DNA of 64,000 bases from NCBI RefSeq assembly GCF_002204185.1, contig NZ_MXPU01000002.1, positions 186,001 to 250,000 of the forward strand, in the 5' to 3' direction. Below are positions 18,369-28,976 of the stretch, one piece after another. Every line of letters begins with the position of its first letter. Positions within the stretch are counted from its first letter, which is position 1. The translations under genes were made by a program, and so were the position numbers. This DNA comes from Rhizobium esperanzae (GTDB lineage: Bacteria > Pseudomonadota > Alphaproteobacteria > Rhizobiales > Rhizobiaceae). The notes under the pieces were generated by a model that saw only the letters and a list, made by a program, of their open reading frames with translations, was not told where the DNA came from and made no database searches.

Positions 18369-18533
18369 ATGGCAGAGCTGGGTATTTCGCATACTCAAGT
18401 GAACCACTATGGTTCGGTAGCCACCAGGAAGCCGCACGCGACGCGCCACAGGCTTCAGACGGTGCTCCATGGGACGATCTTCACCGCGGCATTCCTGTTC
18501 GTGGTGGCAATGGTCTGCGGCGTCCTCGGATAG
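18369..18533 (+). CDS. Small single-span membrane protein, 54 residues
   Basis: A 54-residue frame starting MAELGISHTQVNHYG, with a basic middle (RKPHATRHRLQ) and one C-terminal hydrophobic segment (GTIFTAAFLFVVAMVCGVLG) that would form a single membrane span with the N-terminus in the cytoplasm. CGGAGGCG stands five bases before the ATG, a strong ribosome site. I recognise no family. It is 450 bp upstream of ndvB on the same strand. The combination of good ribosome site, clean stop and coherent topology argues for a real gene that is easily missed because of its size. Confidence 0.65.
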   Translation: MAELGISHTQVNHYGSVATRKPHATRHRLQTVLHGTIFTAAFLFVVAMVCGVLG

Positions 18534-18984
18534 TCGGCAGATGATGGGCCTCGGCACGTGCCGGGGCTGCGTGCGCGTATCCATGCGGCGCGTTTCCGCG
18601 CTTGGGCAAGCCCGATCAAAGCGCAGCCAGACGATGATCTGGCGAACCTTCCTCTTATCGAAAAGCTCCTGCAGTCCGCAAGGTGGCGACAAGCTGGGCG
18701 CTCAGCCTTGTGCCGCAAGCGCGCCGGCTCGTTCGGATCACGATTCTTGACTTGAATTATCGCGAGAGTGTCCAACTTTTCGCCATGGTTTTGCGGAGAG
18801 GGTATTGATCGACCTTCGCGCTGGACCAAGGCTACGCCCGCTTACATCGCTTGGCCCAGACGTCATTCACCCCGGTCTCATCGATCTTCGAAGAATCGGG
18901 CCCCGTTCATGTAGCAGTCATGATAAGCAGTGCAAAAGGCTGAGCAAAACAGCCATAACTTTGTTTGGATCCAGAACCGAACCC

Positions 18985-21900
18985 ATGTCTATTGCCAATC
19001 TTTCTCCAAGCCTTCCACGCGACTCCGATACGAAGCAGATCGATCACAATGATTCGATCCGCTCGACCTATCTTTCCATCGAGGACATTAAGGCGATGGG
19101 CGAAGCCGTCGCGGTCAACGGCGTCGACAAGCTGCCGGCTTTCGCCGCCTTTGATTTCTTCGCGCGCCACAAGGAAAACGAGAAGGAAATTCTGCGCGTC
19201 TACCGCACCACAGCAACCGACGTCGAGGCCGGAGAGACGATCACGCCGGCGGCGGAATGGCTGCTGGACAATCACTACATCGTCGAAGAGGCGATCCAGG
19301 AGGTGCGGCGCGACTTTCCCCGCCGCTTCTACCGCGAATTGCCGACCATGCGTGTCGGCGGCGTCGACATTCCGCGCACGCTGGTGCTTGCTTGGCTCTA
19401 CGTTGCCCATACCCACAGCACGATCTCGCAGGAAAGCCTGACGGCGCTGGTCGACGGCTTCCAGACCAGCGAGACGCTGAGGATCGGTGAACTCTGGGCC
19501 CTGCCCTCGCTGGTGCGCTATGTGCTGGTGGAAAACCTTCGCCGCATTTCGAGCCGTGTCGAAACCAGCCGCCGCCTGCGCCGCCGCGCCAACGAGGCGG
19601 CCGACGAATTGGTGCGCCTGACCGATCCGGCCAAGGCTGCCGCCTATCTGAAGACGCTGGAACCGTTTGCCGAAGACAACACCTTCTCGACGCAGTTCCT
19701 CTATCGCCTGCGTGACGGCTCACAGACGTCGAGCCTGGCAATCACCTGGCTCGATGAACGCCTGGAAGAGCTCGGTCGCAATACCGAAGAGGCGACGACC
19801 GCCGAACACAGCCGTCTCTCTTCCGGCAACGTGACGATGGGCAACATCATCCGCAGCCTGCGCGAGATCGACGATACCGAATGGTCGGTCTGGGTCGAGC
19901 AGGTCAGCCATGTGGACAAGCTGCTCTGGGAGCATTCGGATTACGGCATCCTCGATTCCGGCTCGCGCAACAAATACCGCAAGCAGATCGAGAAACTGGC
20001 CAAGCGCTCGCCGCTGACAGAAATGCAAATCGCTCAGCTGGCGCTCGACATGACCGAGGCTGCCAAGGCCTCCGACGAGCCGCAGCCGCATGAGCCGAAT
20101 GTCGGCGGCTTTCTGTCGGGGGCGCAACGCCCGAAGCTCGAGGCGCGGGCGAATTATCGTCCGACGATCACCCAGCACTTTGTGCGCGCCGTGCGCCAGT
20201 TCAATTGGCTGTCGATCGCGCTGCCCGTCATGCTGCTGACGATCATCGCCATGGCAATCGTCGGCAGGTTCATGGCAAGTGCCGGAATGGGCGCAATCGA
20301 GATCGCAATCCTGCTGATCATGTTCTCATTGCCGGCCTCGGAGGGCGCAACGGGTCTCTTCAATACCCTGCTGTCCTTCTTCGTGACCCCGGCCCGCCTC
20401 GTCGGCTACGAGTTCAAGGAAGGCATTCCGGAGGATGCGCGCACGCTGCTCGTCGTGCCGTGCCTGATCTCGAATCGCGATAGCGTCGACGATCATGTGC
20501 GCAATCTCGAGGTTCACTACCTCGCCAATCCGCGCGGCGAGATCTATTTCGCGCTGCTCAGCGACTGGCCGGACAGCGATGTCGAGGAAACGCCCGCCGA
20601 TCTCGAAGTTCTCGACTATGCCAGACGCGAGATCGCCAATCTGTCTGCCCGCTATGCCTATGACGGCAAGACGCGCTTCTATCTGCTGCACCGCCGCCGC
20701 CTGTACAATCCCGCTGAAGGCGTCTGGATGGGCTGGGAGCGCAAGCGCGGCAAGCTGCATGAGCTCAACATGCTGCTGCGCGGCGACCGCGACACGACTT
20801 ATCTCTCCGGCGCCAACACCGTCCCGGCCAATGTGCAATATGTCATGACGCTTGATGCCGACACGCGCCTGATGCGCGACGCCGTCACCAAGCTCGTCGG
20901 CAAGCTCTATCACCCGATCAACCGCCCGGTAATCAATCCGAAAACCGGCCGTGTCGAAAGCGGCTATGGCGTGCTGCAGCCGCGTGTCACCCCGTCGCTG
21001 ACGACGGGCAAGGACGCTTCGGTCTTCCAGCGCGTCTTTTCGATCAACCGCGGCCTCGACCCCTATGTCTTCACCGTCTCCGACGTCTATCAGGATCTCG
21101 CCGGCGAAGGCACCTTCACCGGCAAGGGGCTTTATCACGTCGATGCCTTCGAAGCCTCGCTGAAGGGCCGGATCGACGAGAATTCGGTTCTCAGCCACGA
21201 CCTTCTCGAAGGTTCGATGGCGCGCTGCGCCCTTGTCACCGATCTCGAGCTCGTCGAGGATTTCCCGATCCGCTACGAGGTGGAGACGTCGCGCCAGCAT
21301 CGCTGGGCGCGCGGCGACTGGCAGCTCCTGCCCTATATGTTCAATCCGAAATACGGCGTCACGGCCCTTGGCCGCTGGAAGATGTTCGACAATCTGCGCC
21401 GTTCGCTGACACCGATCGCCTGGTTCTTCGCCTCCGTGCTCGGCTGGTATTTCATGGGTCCGCTCGGCGCGCTCGTCTGGCAGATTCTGCTGATTTTTTG
21501 CCTGTTCGTGGCGCCGACGCTGTCACTCATCAACGGCATCATCCCCCGCACCAGCGATATCGTCGCCCGCGCCCATCTCTATACGGTCTGGTCGGATATC
21601 ACCGCCGCCAATGCGCAGGTCGCATTGCGGATCGTCTTCATTGCCGATTCGGCCGCGATGATGGCGGATGCCATCGGCCGCTCGCTCTACCGCCTGTTCA
21701 TCAGCCGCAAGCTGATGCTGCAGTGGAGGACCGCCGCCAGCGTTCAGGCCGGCGGCCAAGGCACCCTTGCCTCCTATTACAAGCAAATGTGGCACGCGCC
21801 CGTATTGGCGCTGCTGGCGCTCGGTTTCGCAGCACTTCCGGGTGACAACAACGCCTTCCTCGTCGGCATCCCCTTTGCGCTGCTGTGGATCCTCTCGCCT

Positions 21901-24900
21901 GTCGTCGCCTGGTATGTCAGCCAGTCGGCAGAGACCGAGGACCGGCTCGAAGTTGCCGATTCCGTGTCGAGCGAGCTGCGCAAGATCGCCCGGCGCACCT
22001 GGCGGTATTTCGAGACTTTCACGACGGCCGAGCAGAATTATCTGCCGCCGGACAATATCCAGGAAACGCCGCATGTCATCGTCGCGGCCCGCACCTCACC
22101 GACCAATATCGGCGTCTACCTGCTCTCCGTGGTTTCCGGCCGGCATTTCGGCTGGTTCTCCTTCGAGGAAACGCTTGAGCGGCTGGAGCAGACGATCGCG
22201 ACGATCGACAAGATGGAGAAATTCCGCGGCCATCTGTTCAACTGGTATCACACCGATACGCTGCAGACGCTCGGGCCGCGATATGTCTCAGCCGTCGACA
22301 GCGGCAATCTCGCCGGCCATCTGATCGCCATTTCTTCGGCCTGCCGCAACTGGGCCGAGGCGCCGTCGGCCCACATGCAGGGCAATCTCGATGGTGTCGG
22401 CGACACGGCCGGCATTCTCGGCGAAGTGCTCGCGGACCTGCCCGACGACCGCAAGACCGTGCGCCCGCTGCGCCGGCGCCTGGAAGAGCGCATCGTCGGC
22501 TTCCAGAATGCGCTTGCCGCCGTCAAGCGCGAGCACGAATTCGCCTCAATCCGCATCATAAACCTTGCCGTTCTCGCACGCGACATCGAGAAGCTCGCCG
22601 CCAATCTCGACCATGAGGTCAAGTCGAAGCAGAGCGAGGAAGTCACCCAATGGGCGGCATCCCTGGTGAAGGTCTGCGAGGCGCATATATCAGACAGCAC
22701 CTTCGATCTTTCCAAGGTCGATGCGCTCAGGCCGCGCCTGGTGGCGTTGCGCGACAAGGCCCGCGATCTCGCCTTTTCGATGGATTTCGGCTTCCTGTTC
22801 CGGCCGGAACGGCGACTGCTGTCGATCGGCTACCGCGTCGAAAGCGGCGAGCTCGACCAGGCCTGCTACGACCTTCTCGCCTCGGAATGCCGCCTTACCA
22901 GCCTCTTCGGCATCGCCAAGGGCGATCTGCCGACGGAACACTGGTACCGTCTCGGCCGCCAGGTCGTGCCTGTGGGTTCACGCGGCGCGCTGGTCTCCTG
23001 GTCCGGCTCGATGTTCGAATATCTGATGCCGCCGCTCGTCATGCAGGAGCGTGGCGGGGGTATTCTCAACCAGACGAACAATCTGGTCGTCGTCGAGCAG
23101 ATGAATTATGCCCGCAAGCTCGGTATCCCGTGGGGCATTTCGGAAGCGGCCTTCAATGCCCGCGACCATAACCTCAATTACCAGTACACGAATTTCGGCG
23201 TGCCGACGCTCGGTCTCAAGCGCGGCCTCGGCCACAATGCCGTCATCGCCCCCTATGCTTCGCTGCTGGCCAGCCAGTACGATCCGCCCGGCGCACTCGA
23301 AAACCTGCAAAGACTGCGCAAGGTCGGCGCGCTCGGCAAGTTCGGCTTCCACGACGCGGTCGATTTCACACCGACGCGCGTGCCGGAAGGCAAGAAATGC
23401 GCGGTAGTCTACAATTATTATGCCCACCATCACGGCATGTCGATCGCAGCCGTCGCCAACGTCGCCTTCAACGGCCATCTGCGCGAGCTTTTCCACTCCG
23501 ATCCGGTGATCGAGGCGGCGGAACTTCTGCTACAGGAAAAGGCGCCGCGCGACATTCCCGTCATGAGCGGCAAGCATGAATCCGATACGCCGGCCAGCAT
23601 CCAGGAGGATCTCATGCGGCCGGAAATCAGGAAGATCAGCGATCCCCTTTCGCGCGACCGCGAGCTCGTGTTCCTGTCGAACGGCCATTATTCCATGATG
23701 CTGACGGCGACGGGCGCCGGTTATTCCCGCTGGAACGGTCTTTCCGTTTCCCGCTGGAAGGCCGATCCGACCGAAGACCGCTGGGGCACCTTCATCTTCC
23801 TGCGCGATACCGCCACCAACGAATGGTGGTCGGCGACAGCGGAGCCGAAGGGTGTCGAGGGCGAAAAGATCAAGGTCGAATTCGCCGACGAGAAGGCGCA
23901 GTTCATCAAGACGGTCGGAGATCTGACGAGCGAGGTGGAGTGCATCATCGCCACAGAGCACGATGCGGAAGCCCGTCGCATCACCCTGCTCAACATGGGC
24001 ACGGAAGATCGTTTCATCGAAGTCACGTCCTATCTCGAACCGGTGATCACCTCTGACGATACCGACAATGCGCATCCGGCATTCGCCCGCATGTTCGTCA
24101 AGACCGAGATCGGCAAGCGCGGCGACGTCATCCGCGCCGAACGCAACAAGCGTGACCCGAACGAGCCGAACATCAGCATCGCGCATCTGATCGTCGACAA
24201 TGCCGGCGACACCCGTCACACCGAATCCGAAACCGACCGGCGCAAGTTCATTGGTCGCGGCCGCAGCCTCGCCGATGCAGCGGCCTTCGATCCGGGTGCC
24301 ACGCTTTCCGGCAGCGACGGTTTCACGCTCGATCCCGTAATGTCGCTGCGCCGCACGGTGCGGGTGCCGGCCGGCAAGAAGGTCAGCGTGTTCTTCTGGA
24401 CGATCGCTGCGCCAAGCCGCGACGAGGTCGACAAGGCGGTCAATCGCTACCGTCATCCCGACGCCTTCAACCATGAGCTCGTCCAGGCCTGGACGCGCAC
24501 GCAGGTGCAGATGCGCCATGTCGGCGTCACCTCCCAGCAGGCGGCCGCCTTCCAGCATCTCGGGCGCTACCTCGTCTATCCCGACATGCAGCTGCGCAAG
24601 GATGAGGCGACGGTCGAGGCCGGCCTGCAATCGCAATCGGCGCTCTGGCCGCTGGCGATCTCCGGCGACTTCCCGATCTTCACGTTGCGCGTCAACGACG
24701 ACATGGATCTCGATATCGCCCGCGAGGCATTACTGGCGCAGGAATATCTGCGCTCGCGCGGCGTCACCGCCGATCTCGTTATCATGAACGAACGCGCCTC
24801 TTCCTATGCGCAGGACATGCAACACGCGCTCGACGCCATGTGCGAGAACGTACGCCGCATGGGCCAGGCTGACGGCTTGCGCCAGCATATTTTCGCGGTT

Positions 24901-27507
24901 CGCAAAGACTTGATGGAGGAGAACACTTACAAGGCATTGATCGCGGCTTCCCGCGTCACTCTGCATGCGAAGAACGGCAAGGTGGTCGACCAGATCAACC
25001 GCGCCGTCGCCCTCTTTGCGCCGTCGAAGGACGAACTGCAGGAGATGGAGCGCGTCGAGCGCAACAGGGTGCCGGTCAAGCGCATTGCACCGGTGCCGCC
25101 GCCCGTGGTGCTCGCCGTTGCCATCGAGGAGGAAGGCGACCTCGACTTCTGGAACGGCATTGGCGGCTTTACCCGCGACGGCCGCGAATATGTCATTCGC
25201 TTGCCCGGAGGTCATGCGACGCCGCAGCCTTGGATCAACGTCATCTCCAACGACAGGTTCGGTTTCCACGTGTCGGCCGAAGGCGCAGGCTTCACCTGGA
25301 GCGTCAATTCGCGCGATTATCAGCTGACGTCCTGGTCCAACGATGCGGTGGTCAACCGATCGGGCGAGGCCTTCTATCTGGCCGATCTCGAAAGCGGCGC
25401 TGTCATGACGCCGTTCGCAGCGCTTTCGCGTCGGCCGGACATTCGCTTCGAAGCCCGCCACGGGCTCGGCTATTCGGTCTTTTCCACCGTTCAGCACGAA
25501 ATTGCGCTCGAGCTGACGCAGACGATCGACCGCGAGAAGCCGGTGAAACTGCAGCGCCTGCGCCTGCGCAACACCGGTTCGACCGACCGCAAGCTGCGTC
25601 TCTACGGTTACGTCGAATGGGTTCTTGGCAACAATTCGGGACGCACGGCGCCCTTCATTCTGTCGAGGCATGACGAGGAGACGGGGGCGCTGTTTGCCAC
25701 CAATCCCTACAGCATCGATTTTTCCAACCGAACCGCCTTCTTCGCGGCGAGCGAGACGCTTTCAAGCTTCTCGGCTAGCCGGCGCGAATTTATCGGCAAG
25801 GCGGGCACGATCCACATGCCTCAGGCCGTCACCTCCGCAGCTCCGCTTTCGGGCATCACCGAACTGGATGGCGATCCGGCTGCGGCTCTGGCGATCGACA
25901 TCGAACTCGGGGCCGGCGAGGAGCGCGACGTCACCTTCTTCCTCGGCGATACGCCGACTGAAGAAGAAGCGCGCGCCCTGATCGCCGATATAAGCAAATC
26001 TTCGTTCGAGGATGCGGTCGAGGCCAACCGCGCCTTCTGGCACGATTTCACCGGCCGACTGCAGATCTCGACGCCGGATCGCGGGATGAACAATCTCGTC
26101 AACACCTGGCTGCCCTATCAGAGCCTCGGCTGCCGCATCATGGCCCGCACCGCCTTCTACCAGGCAAGCGGCGCCTTCGGTTTCCGCGACCAGTTGCAGG
26201 ATACGCTGGCCTTCCTGATGCACGAACCCTCGATCGCCCGGCGGCAGATTCTGAATGCCGCCTCGCGGCAGTTCCGCGAAGGCGACGTTCAGCATTGGTG
26301 GCTGCCGGGAACGGGTGCGGGCGTTCGCACCTTGATTTCGGATGACGTCGTGTGGCTGAGCTACGCGATCCAGCATTATTGCAGCGTCACCGGCGACAAG
26401 AGCGTGCTCGACGAGGAGCTTGCCTTCCTGGAAGGCCCCGCTCTTCTCGAAGGTCAGCACGACTCGTTCTACAAGCCGGAGATTTCGGAGGACAAGGCGA
26501 GTGTCTACGAACATGCGGCCCTGGCGCTCGATCTCGCCATCGCCCGCAAGGGCGCGAATGGTCTGCCGCTGTTCCTCGGCGGCGACTGGAACGACGGCAT
26601 GAACCGCGTCGGCATCGGCGGGCGCGGCACCAGCGTCTGGCTCGGCTGGTTCCTGGCGGGTGCATTGCGCGCCTTCATTCCCTATGCCGAAGAACGCGGC
26701 GATACGGCCCGAGCGGAGCGCTGGTCGGCCCATCTCGCCGAATTGAAGAAGGCGCTCGAAACCGCGGCGTGGGACGGCAGCTACTATCGCCGCGGCACAT
26801 TCGACGACGGCGCGCTGCTCGGCTCCAAGGAGAGCCCGGAATGCCGGATCGACTCCATCGCACAATCCTGGAGCGTTCTGTCCGGCGAAGGCGACCCGGC
26901 TCGTGCCGGAAAGGCGATGGATGCCGTGCTCGACCAGTTGGTCGACGAGGAGGCGCGCATCATCCGGCTGTTCACGCCGCCTTTCGTCAATTCCGCCAGG
27001 GATCCCGGTTACATCAAGGCCTATCCGCCGGGCGTGCGTGAAAACGGCGGGCAATATACCCATGCCGCGACCTGGGTTGTGATGGCGCTTGCGGAGCTGA
27101 AGCGGGGCGACGACGCGCTGCGCTGCTTCCAGATCCTCAATCCGATCACGCATGCGCTCGACAAGGCTTCGGCCGAACAATACCGGGTCGAACCCTATGT
27201 CGTGGCAGCCGACGTCTATGGGCATGAGCCTTATACGTCGCGCGGCGGCTGGACCTGGTATACCGGATCGGCCGGCTGGCTTTACCGGGCCGCCGTCGAG
27301 GGCATCCTCGGTATCCGGCTGAAGGATGGCCGGCTCCATGTGCGTCCGTCGCTCCCGTCGGAATGGGACGGTTTTGCGGCGGAGGTAGAGCGGGGCGGCA
27401 TCAAATACCGCATTTCGGTCTCAAAAGCGTCCAATGCCAGCGGCTACACTCTGTCGATCAACGGCAGCGAAGTCACCGATCCCGAAGAGGGATATCCGCT
27501 CGGATAA
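18985..27507 (+). CDS. ndvB: Cyclic beta-1,2-glucan synthase
   Basis: A giant inner-membrane enzyme of 2840 residues that primes itself, polymerises beta-1,2-glucan from UDP-glucose, and cyclises the chain. The glycosyltransferase part (family GT84) shows the DAD motif near residue 625 (TLDADTRLM) and QHRWARGDW near residue 770. Hydrophobic spans lie around residues 405-460, 805-850 and 935-985. The C-terminal third is phosphorylase-like (GH94-related), with GGDWNDGMNRVG near residue 2532, and controls chain length. The start at 18985 (MSIANLSPS) gives the length known for rhizobial NdvB/ChvB; the frame is open 180 bases further upstream without a ribosome site. The 450-bp leader holds no other gene that I can support. 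In rhizobia the product is needed for hypo-osmotic adaptation and nodule invasion. Confidence 0.96.
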   Translation: MSIANLSPSLPRDSDTKQIDHNDSIRSTYLSIEDIKAMGEAVAVNGVDKLPAFAAFDFFARHKENEKEILRVYRTTATDVEAGETITPAAEWLLDNHYIVEEAIQEVRRDFPRRFYRELPTMRVGGVDIPRTLVLAWLYVAHTHSTISQESLTALVDGFQTSETLRIGELWALPSLVRYVLVENLRRISSRVETSRRLRRRANEAADELVRLTDPAKAAAYLKTLEPFAEDNTFSTQFLYRLRDGSQTSSLAITWLDERLEELGRNTEEATTAEHSRLSSGNVTMGNIIRSLREIDDTEWSVWVEQVSHVDKLLWEHSDYGILDSGSRNKYRKQIEKLAKRSPLTEMQIAQLALDMTEAAKASDEPQPHEPNVGGFLSGAQRPKLEARANYRPTITQHFVRAVRQFNWLSIALPVMLLTIIAMAIVGRFMASAGMGAIEIAILLIMFSLPASEGATGLFNTLLSFFVTPARLVGYEFKEGIPEDARTLLVVPCLISNRDSVDDHVRNLEVHYLANPRGEIYFALLSDWPDSDVEETPADLEVLDYARREIANLSARYAYDGKTRFYLLHRRRLYNPAEGVWMGWERKRGKLHELNMLLRGDRDTTYLSGANTVPANVQYVMTLDADTRLMRDAVTKLVGKLYHPINRPVINPKTGRVESGYGVLQPRVTPSLTTGKDASVFQRVFSINRGLDPYVFTVSDVYQDLAGEGTFTGKGLYHVDAFEASLKGRIDENSVLSHDLLEGSMARCALVTDLELVEDFPIRYEVETSRQHRWARGDWQLLPYMFNPKYGVTALGRWKMFDNLRRSLTPIAWFFASVLGWYFMGPLGALVWQILLIFCLFVAPTLSLINGIIPRTSDIVARAHLYTVWSDITAANAQVALRIVFIADSAAMMADAIGRSLYRLFISRKLMLQWRTAASVQAGGQGTLASYYKQMWHAPVLALLALGFAALPGDNNAFLVGIPFALLWILSPVVAWYVSQSAETEDRLEVADSVSSELRKIARRTWRYFETFTTAEQNYLPPDNIQETPHVIVAARTSPTNIGVYLLSVVSGRHFGWFSFEETLERLEQTIATIDKMEKFRGHLFNWYHTDTLQTLGPRYVSAVDSGNLAGHLIAISSACRNWAEAPSAHMQGNLDGVGDTAGILGEVLADLPDDRKTVRPLRRRLEERIVGFQNALAAVKREHEFASIRIINLAVLARDIEKLAANLDHEVKSKQSEEVTQWAASLVKVCEAHISDSTFDLSKVDALRPRLVALRDKARDLAFSMDFGFLFRPERRLLSIGYRVESGELDQACYDLLASECRLTSLFGIAKGDLPTEHWYRLGRQVVPVGSRGALVSWSGSMFEYLMPPLVMQERGGGILNQTNNLVVVEQMNYARKLGIPWGISEAAFNARDHNLNYQYTNFGVPTLGLKRGLGHNAVIAPYASLLASQYDPPGALENLQRLRKVGALGKFGFHDAVDFTPTRVPEGKKCAVVYNYYAHHHGMSIAAVANVAFNGHLRELFHSDPVIEAAELLLQEKAPRDIPVMSGKHESDTPASIQEDLMRPEIRKISDPLSRDRELVFLSNGHYSMMLTATGAGYSRWNGLSVSRWKADPTEDRWGTFIFLRDTATNEWWSATAEPKGVEGEKIKVEFADEKAQFIKTVGDLTSEVECIIATEHDAEARRITLLNMGTEDRFIEVTSYLEPVITSDDTDNAHPAFARMFVKTEIGKRGDVIRAERNKRDPNEPNISIAHLIVDNAGDTRHTESETDRRKFIGRGRSLADAAAFDPGATLSGSDGFTLDPVMSLRRTVRVPAGKKVSVFFWTIAAPSRDEVDKAVNRYRHPDAFNHELVQAWTRTQVQMRHVGVTSQQAAAFQHLGRYLVYPDMQLRKDEATVEAGLQSQSALWPLAISGDFPIFTLRVNDDMDLDIAREALLAQEYLRSRGVTADLVIMNERASSYAQDMQHALDAMCENVRRMGQADGLRQHIFAVRKDLMEENTYKALIAASRVTLHAKNGKVVDQINRAVALFAPSKDELQEMERVERNRVPVKRIAPVPPPVVLAVAIEEEGDLDFWNGIGGFTRDGREYVIRLPGGHATPQPWINVISNDRFGFHVSAEGAGFTWSVNSRDYQLTSWSNDAVVNRSGEAFYLADLESGAVMTPFAALSRRPDIRFEARHGLGYSVFSTVQHEIALELTQTIDREKPVKLQRLRLRNTGSTDRKLRLYGYVEWVLGNNSGRTAPFILSRHDEETGALFATNPYSIDFSNRTAFFAASETLSSFSASRREFIGKAGTIHMPQAVTSAAPLSGITELDGDPAAALAIDIELGAGEERDVTFFLGDTPTEEEARALIADISKSSFEDAVEANRAFWHDFTGRLQISTPDRGMNNLVNTWLPYQSLGCRIMARTAFYQASGAFGFRDQLQDTLAFLMHEPSIARRQILNAASRQFREGDVQHWWLPGTGAGVRTLISDDVVWLSYAIQHYCSVTGDKSVLDEELAFLEGPALLEGQHDSFYKPEISEDKASVYEHAALALDLAIARKGANGLPLFLGGDWNDGMNRVGIGGRGTSVWLGWFLAGALRAFIPYAEERGDTARAERWSAHLAELKKALETAAWDGSYYRRGTFDDGALLGSKESPECRIDSIAQSWSVLSGEGDPARAGKAMDAVLDQLVDEEARIIRLFTPPFVNSARDPGYIKAYPPGVRENGGQYTHAATWVVMALAELKRGDDALRCFQILNPITHALDKASAEQYRVEPYVVAADVYGHEPYTSRGGWTWYTGSAGWLYRAAVEGILGIRLKDGRLHVRPSLPSEWDGFAAEVERGGIKYRISVSKASNASGYTLSINGSEVTDPEEGYPLG

Positions 27508-27542
27508 CAGCGTTCTCCACGCTGACGAACACGGCGATTCGC

Positions 27543-27572
27543 GGCGGCCAAAAGGGAACCCTTTTGGCCGCC
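27543..27572 (+). terminator. Large perfect hairpin between ndvB and opgC
   Basis: A 14-bp perfect stem (27543-27556 with 27559-27572) reading GGCGGCCAAAAGGG on the left arm and closed by only two central A residues. No T-tract follows, so it is not a standard intrinsic terminator; it may stabilise the ndvB message or attenuate opgC. Confidence 0.6.
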
Positions 27573-27609
27573 GTCGCGTTTGCAAAAATCGGATAACAGG
27601 AGAAACCAT

Positions 27610-28848
27610 ATGGCAAGCACGCTGACCGAGGCCATCGGCGCCGAGCGCAGTTCCTCATCCGCTGCTGCGACGGGGCGCGATACGAGGCTTGACGTGCTGC
27701 GTGGCCTGGCCCTGATCATGATTTTCATCAATCATGTTCCCGGACAAATCTTCGAATATGTGACGACGAAGAATTTCGGTTTTTCCGATGCCGCCGAGGC
27801 TTTCGTCCTGATCTCCGGCATCGCCGTCGGCCTCGCCTACGGTTCCCGCTTCAAGCCGGGCGGCCGCATCAAGACGGCGATCAAGGCAGCGCGGCGCGCC
27901 TTCACGCTCTACCTTGCGCATATGATCACCACCTTCATGACGCTGGCGCTCTTCATCTGTGGTGCGTGGCTGTTCCACCGGCCGGGGCTGCTGGTCGAGA
28001 TCAATATCCTGGCGGTTCTGATGAACCTGAAGGAAGGCATTCCGGCGCTGCTGCTGCTCGGTCACCAGATCGGCTACAACAATATCCTGCCGATGTATGG
28101 CGCATTGTTGCTGATGGTGCCGATCATCCTGCTCCTCAACGAGCGAAGCCCTCTTCTGGCGCTCGCCGTTTCCGGCACGGTCTGGCTGCTGGCCGGCATT
28201 TACGAGGTGGCGCCGCACAATTTGCTGATAGAGGGCTACTGGTTCCTCAATCCGCTCTCCTGGCAGTTCCTGTTTTCGATTGGAATTGTTTCGATCCTGC
28301 ATATCAAGCGCGGCGGCACGATCCCGCGGCATCCGTTGTTGCTCGCGGCTGCCGCCTTCTATGTCCTGCTATCCTTCGTCTGGGTCACCGGCCATCTGTG
28401 GATTTTCGGCAATTCGCTGGCGGCGCTCGGCCTGCCCACCGTCATCACTGGTTTCGACAAGACTTTCCTGTCGCTGCCGCGGCTGCTGCATGTGCTGGCG
28501 CTGACTTATCTCATCATCAGCATCCCGGCGTTCTCGCGCATCCTGCGGCGCCCCGCCGAACACCCGCTGACGATCCTCGGCCGTCATTCGCTCAACATCT
28601 TCGTCGCCGGCACGATTCTCGCCATGATCGGCCAGGTCGTGCTTTATATCACCAACAAGGATCCGCTGGTTGGCCCGTTCTTCGTGATCGTGGGCATCGC
28701 GACGCAATTCGCCTATGCCTACTATCTCGAGCACAAGCGCCAGCTGGGCAAGATCAAGCACAAGCTCGTGACGGAGATTGCCGCCGTCCCTGTGACTGTG
28801 CGAGTCGGCGGAGCGGCGAATACCTATCGCCGGACCAATCGGAAATAG
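27610..28848 (+). CDS. opgC: OpgC-type membrane protein, probable cyclic-glucan modifier
   Basis: A 412-residue integral membrane protein with roughly ten hydrophobic spans. It carries the OpgC-domain opening RLDVLRGLALIMIFINHVPG followed by SDAAEAFVLISGIAVGLAYG. Members of this family add succinyl groups to osmoregulated periplasmic glucans. Placement 100 bp downstream of ndvB on the same strand supports cyclic beta-1,2-glucan as the acceptor, as with the glucan-modifying gene beside the Brucella glucan synthase. The substituent is inferred. CAGGAG precedes the ATG at 27610; an ATG 30 bases upstream is less well placed. Confidence 0.88.
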   Translation: MASTLTEAIGAERSSSSAAATGRDTRLDVLRGLALIMIFINHVPGQIFEYVTTKNFGFSDAAEAFVLISGIAVGLAYGSRFKPGGRIKTAIKAARRAFTLYLAHMITTFMTLALFICGAWLFHRPGLLVEINILAVLMNLKEGIPALLLLGHQIGYNNILPMYGALLLMVPIILLLNERSPLLALAVSGTVWLLAGIYEVAPHNLLIEGYWFLNPLSWQFLFSIGIVSILHIKRGGTIPRHPLLLAAAAFYVLLSFVWVTGHLWIFGNSLAALGLPTVITGFDKTFLSLPRLLHVLALTYLIISIPAFSRILRRPAEHPLTILGRHSLNIFVAGTILAMIGQVVLYITNKDPLVGPFFVIVGIATQFAYAYYLEHKRQLGKIKHKLVTEIAAVPVTVRVGGAANTYRRTNRK

Positions 28849-28920
28849 GAATCCCCCGATCTGATTGAAGAGCGGCGGGCTTAGCGGGGGCGCCCGAAAT
28901 CGGCGTCGAAAGCACTACGC

Positions 28921-28969
28921 CATTGCAGCGCCTTTCGCGCGTCTGAAAAGACGCGCTGCGCTGTAATGC
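28921..28969. repeat. Long imperfect palindrome (rhizobial intergenic element)
   Basis: Nested inverted repeats: an outer arm CATTGCAGCG (28921-28930) with CGCTGTAATG (28959-28968), and an inner perfect arm GCGCGTCT (28937-28944) with AGACGCGC (28949-28956) around GAAA. Elements with GCGCGTCT and AGACGCGC arms are scattered between rhizobial genes. It lies between the convergent opgC and VOC genes and may act as a terminator for both. Confidence 0.65.
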
Positions 28970-28976
28970 AGCCGGC

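Noticed and set aside
25762..27339. A 525-codon minus-strand open frame opposite the end of ndvB
   Set aside because: Shadow of the conserved C-terminal domain of ndvB.
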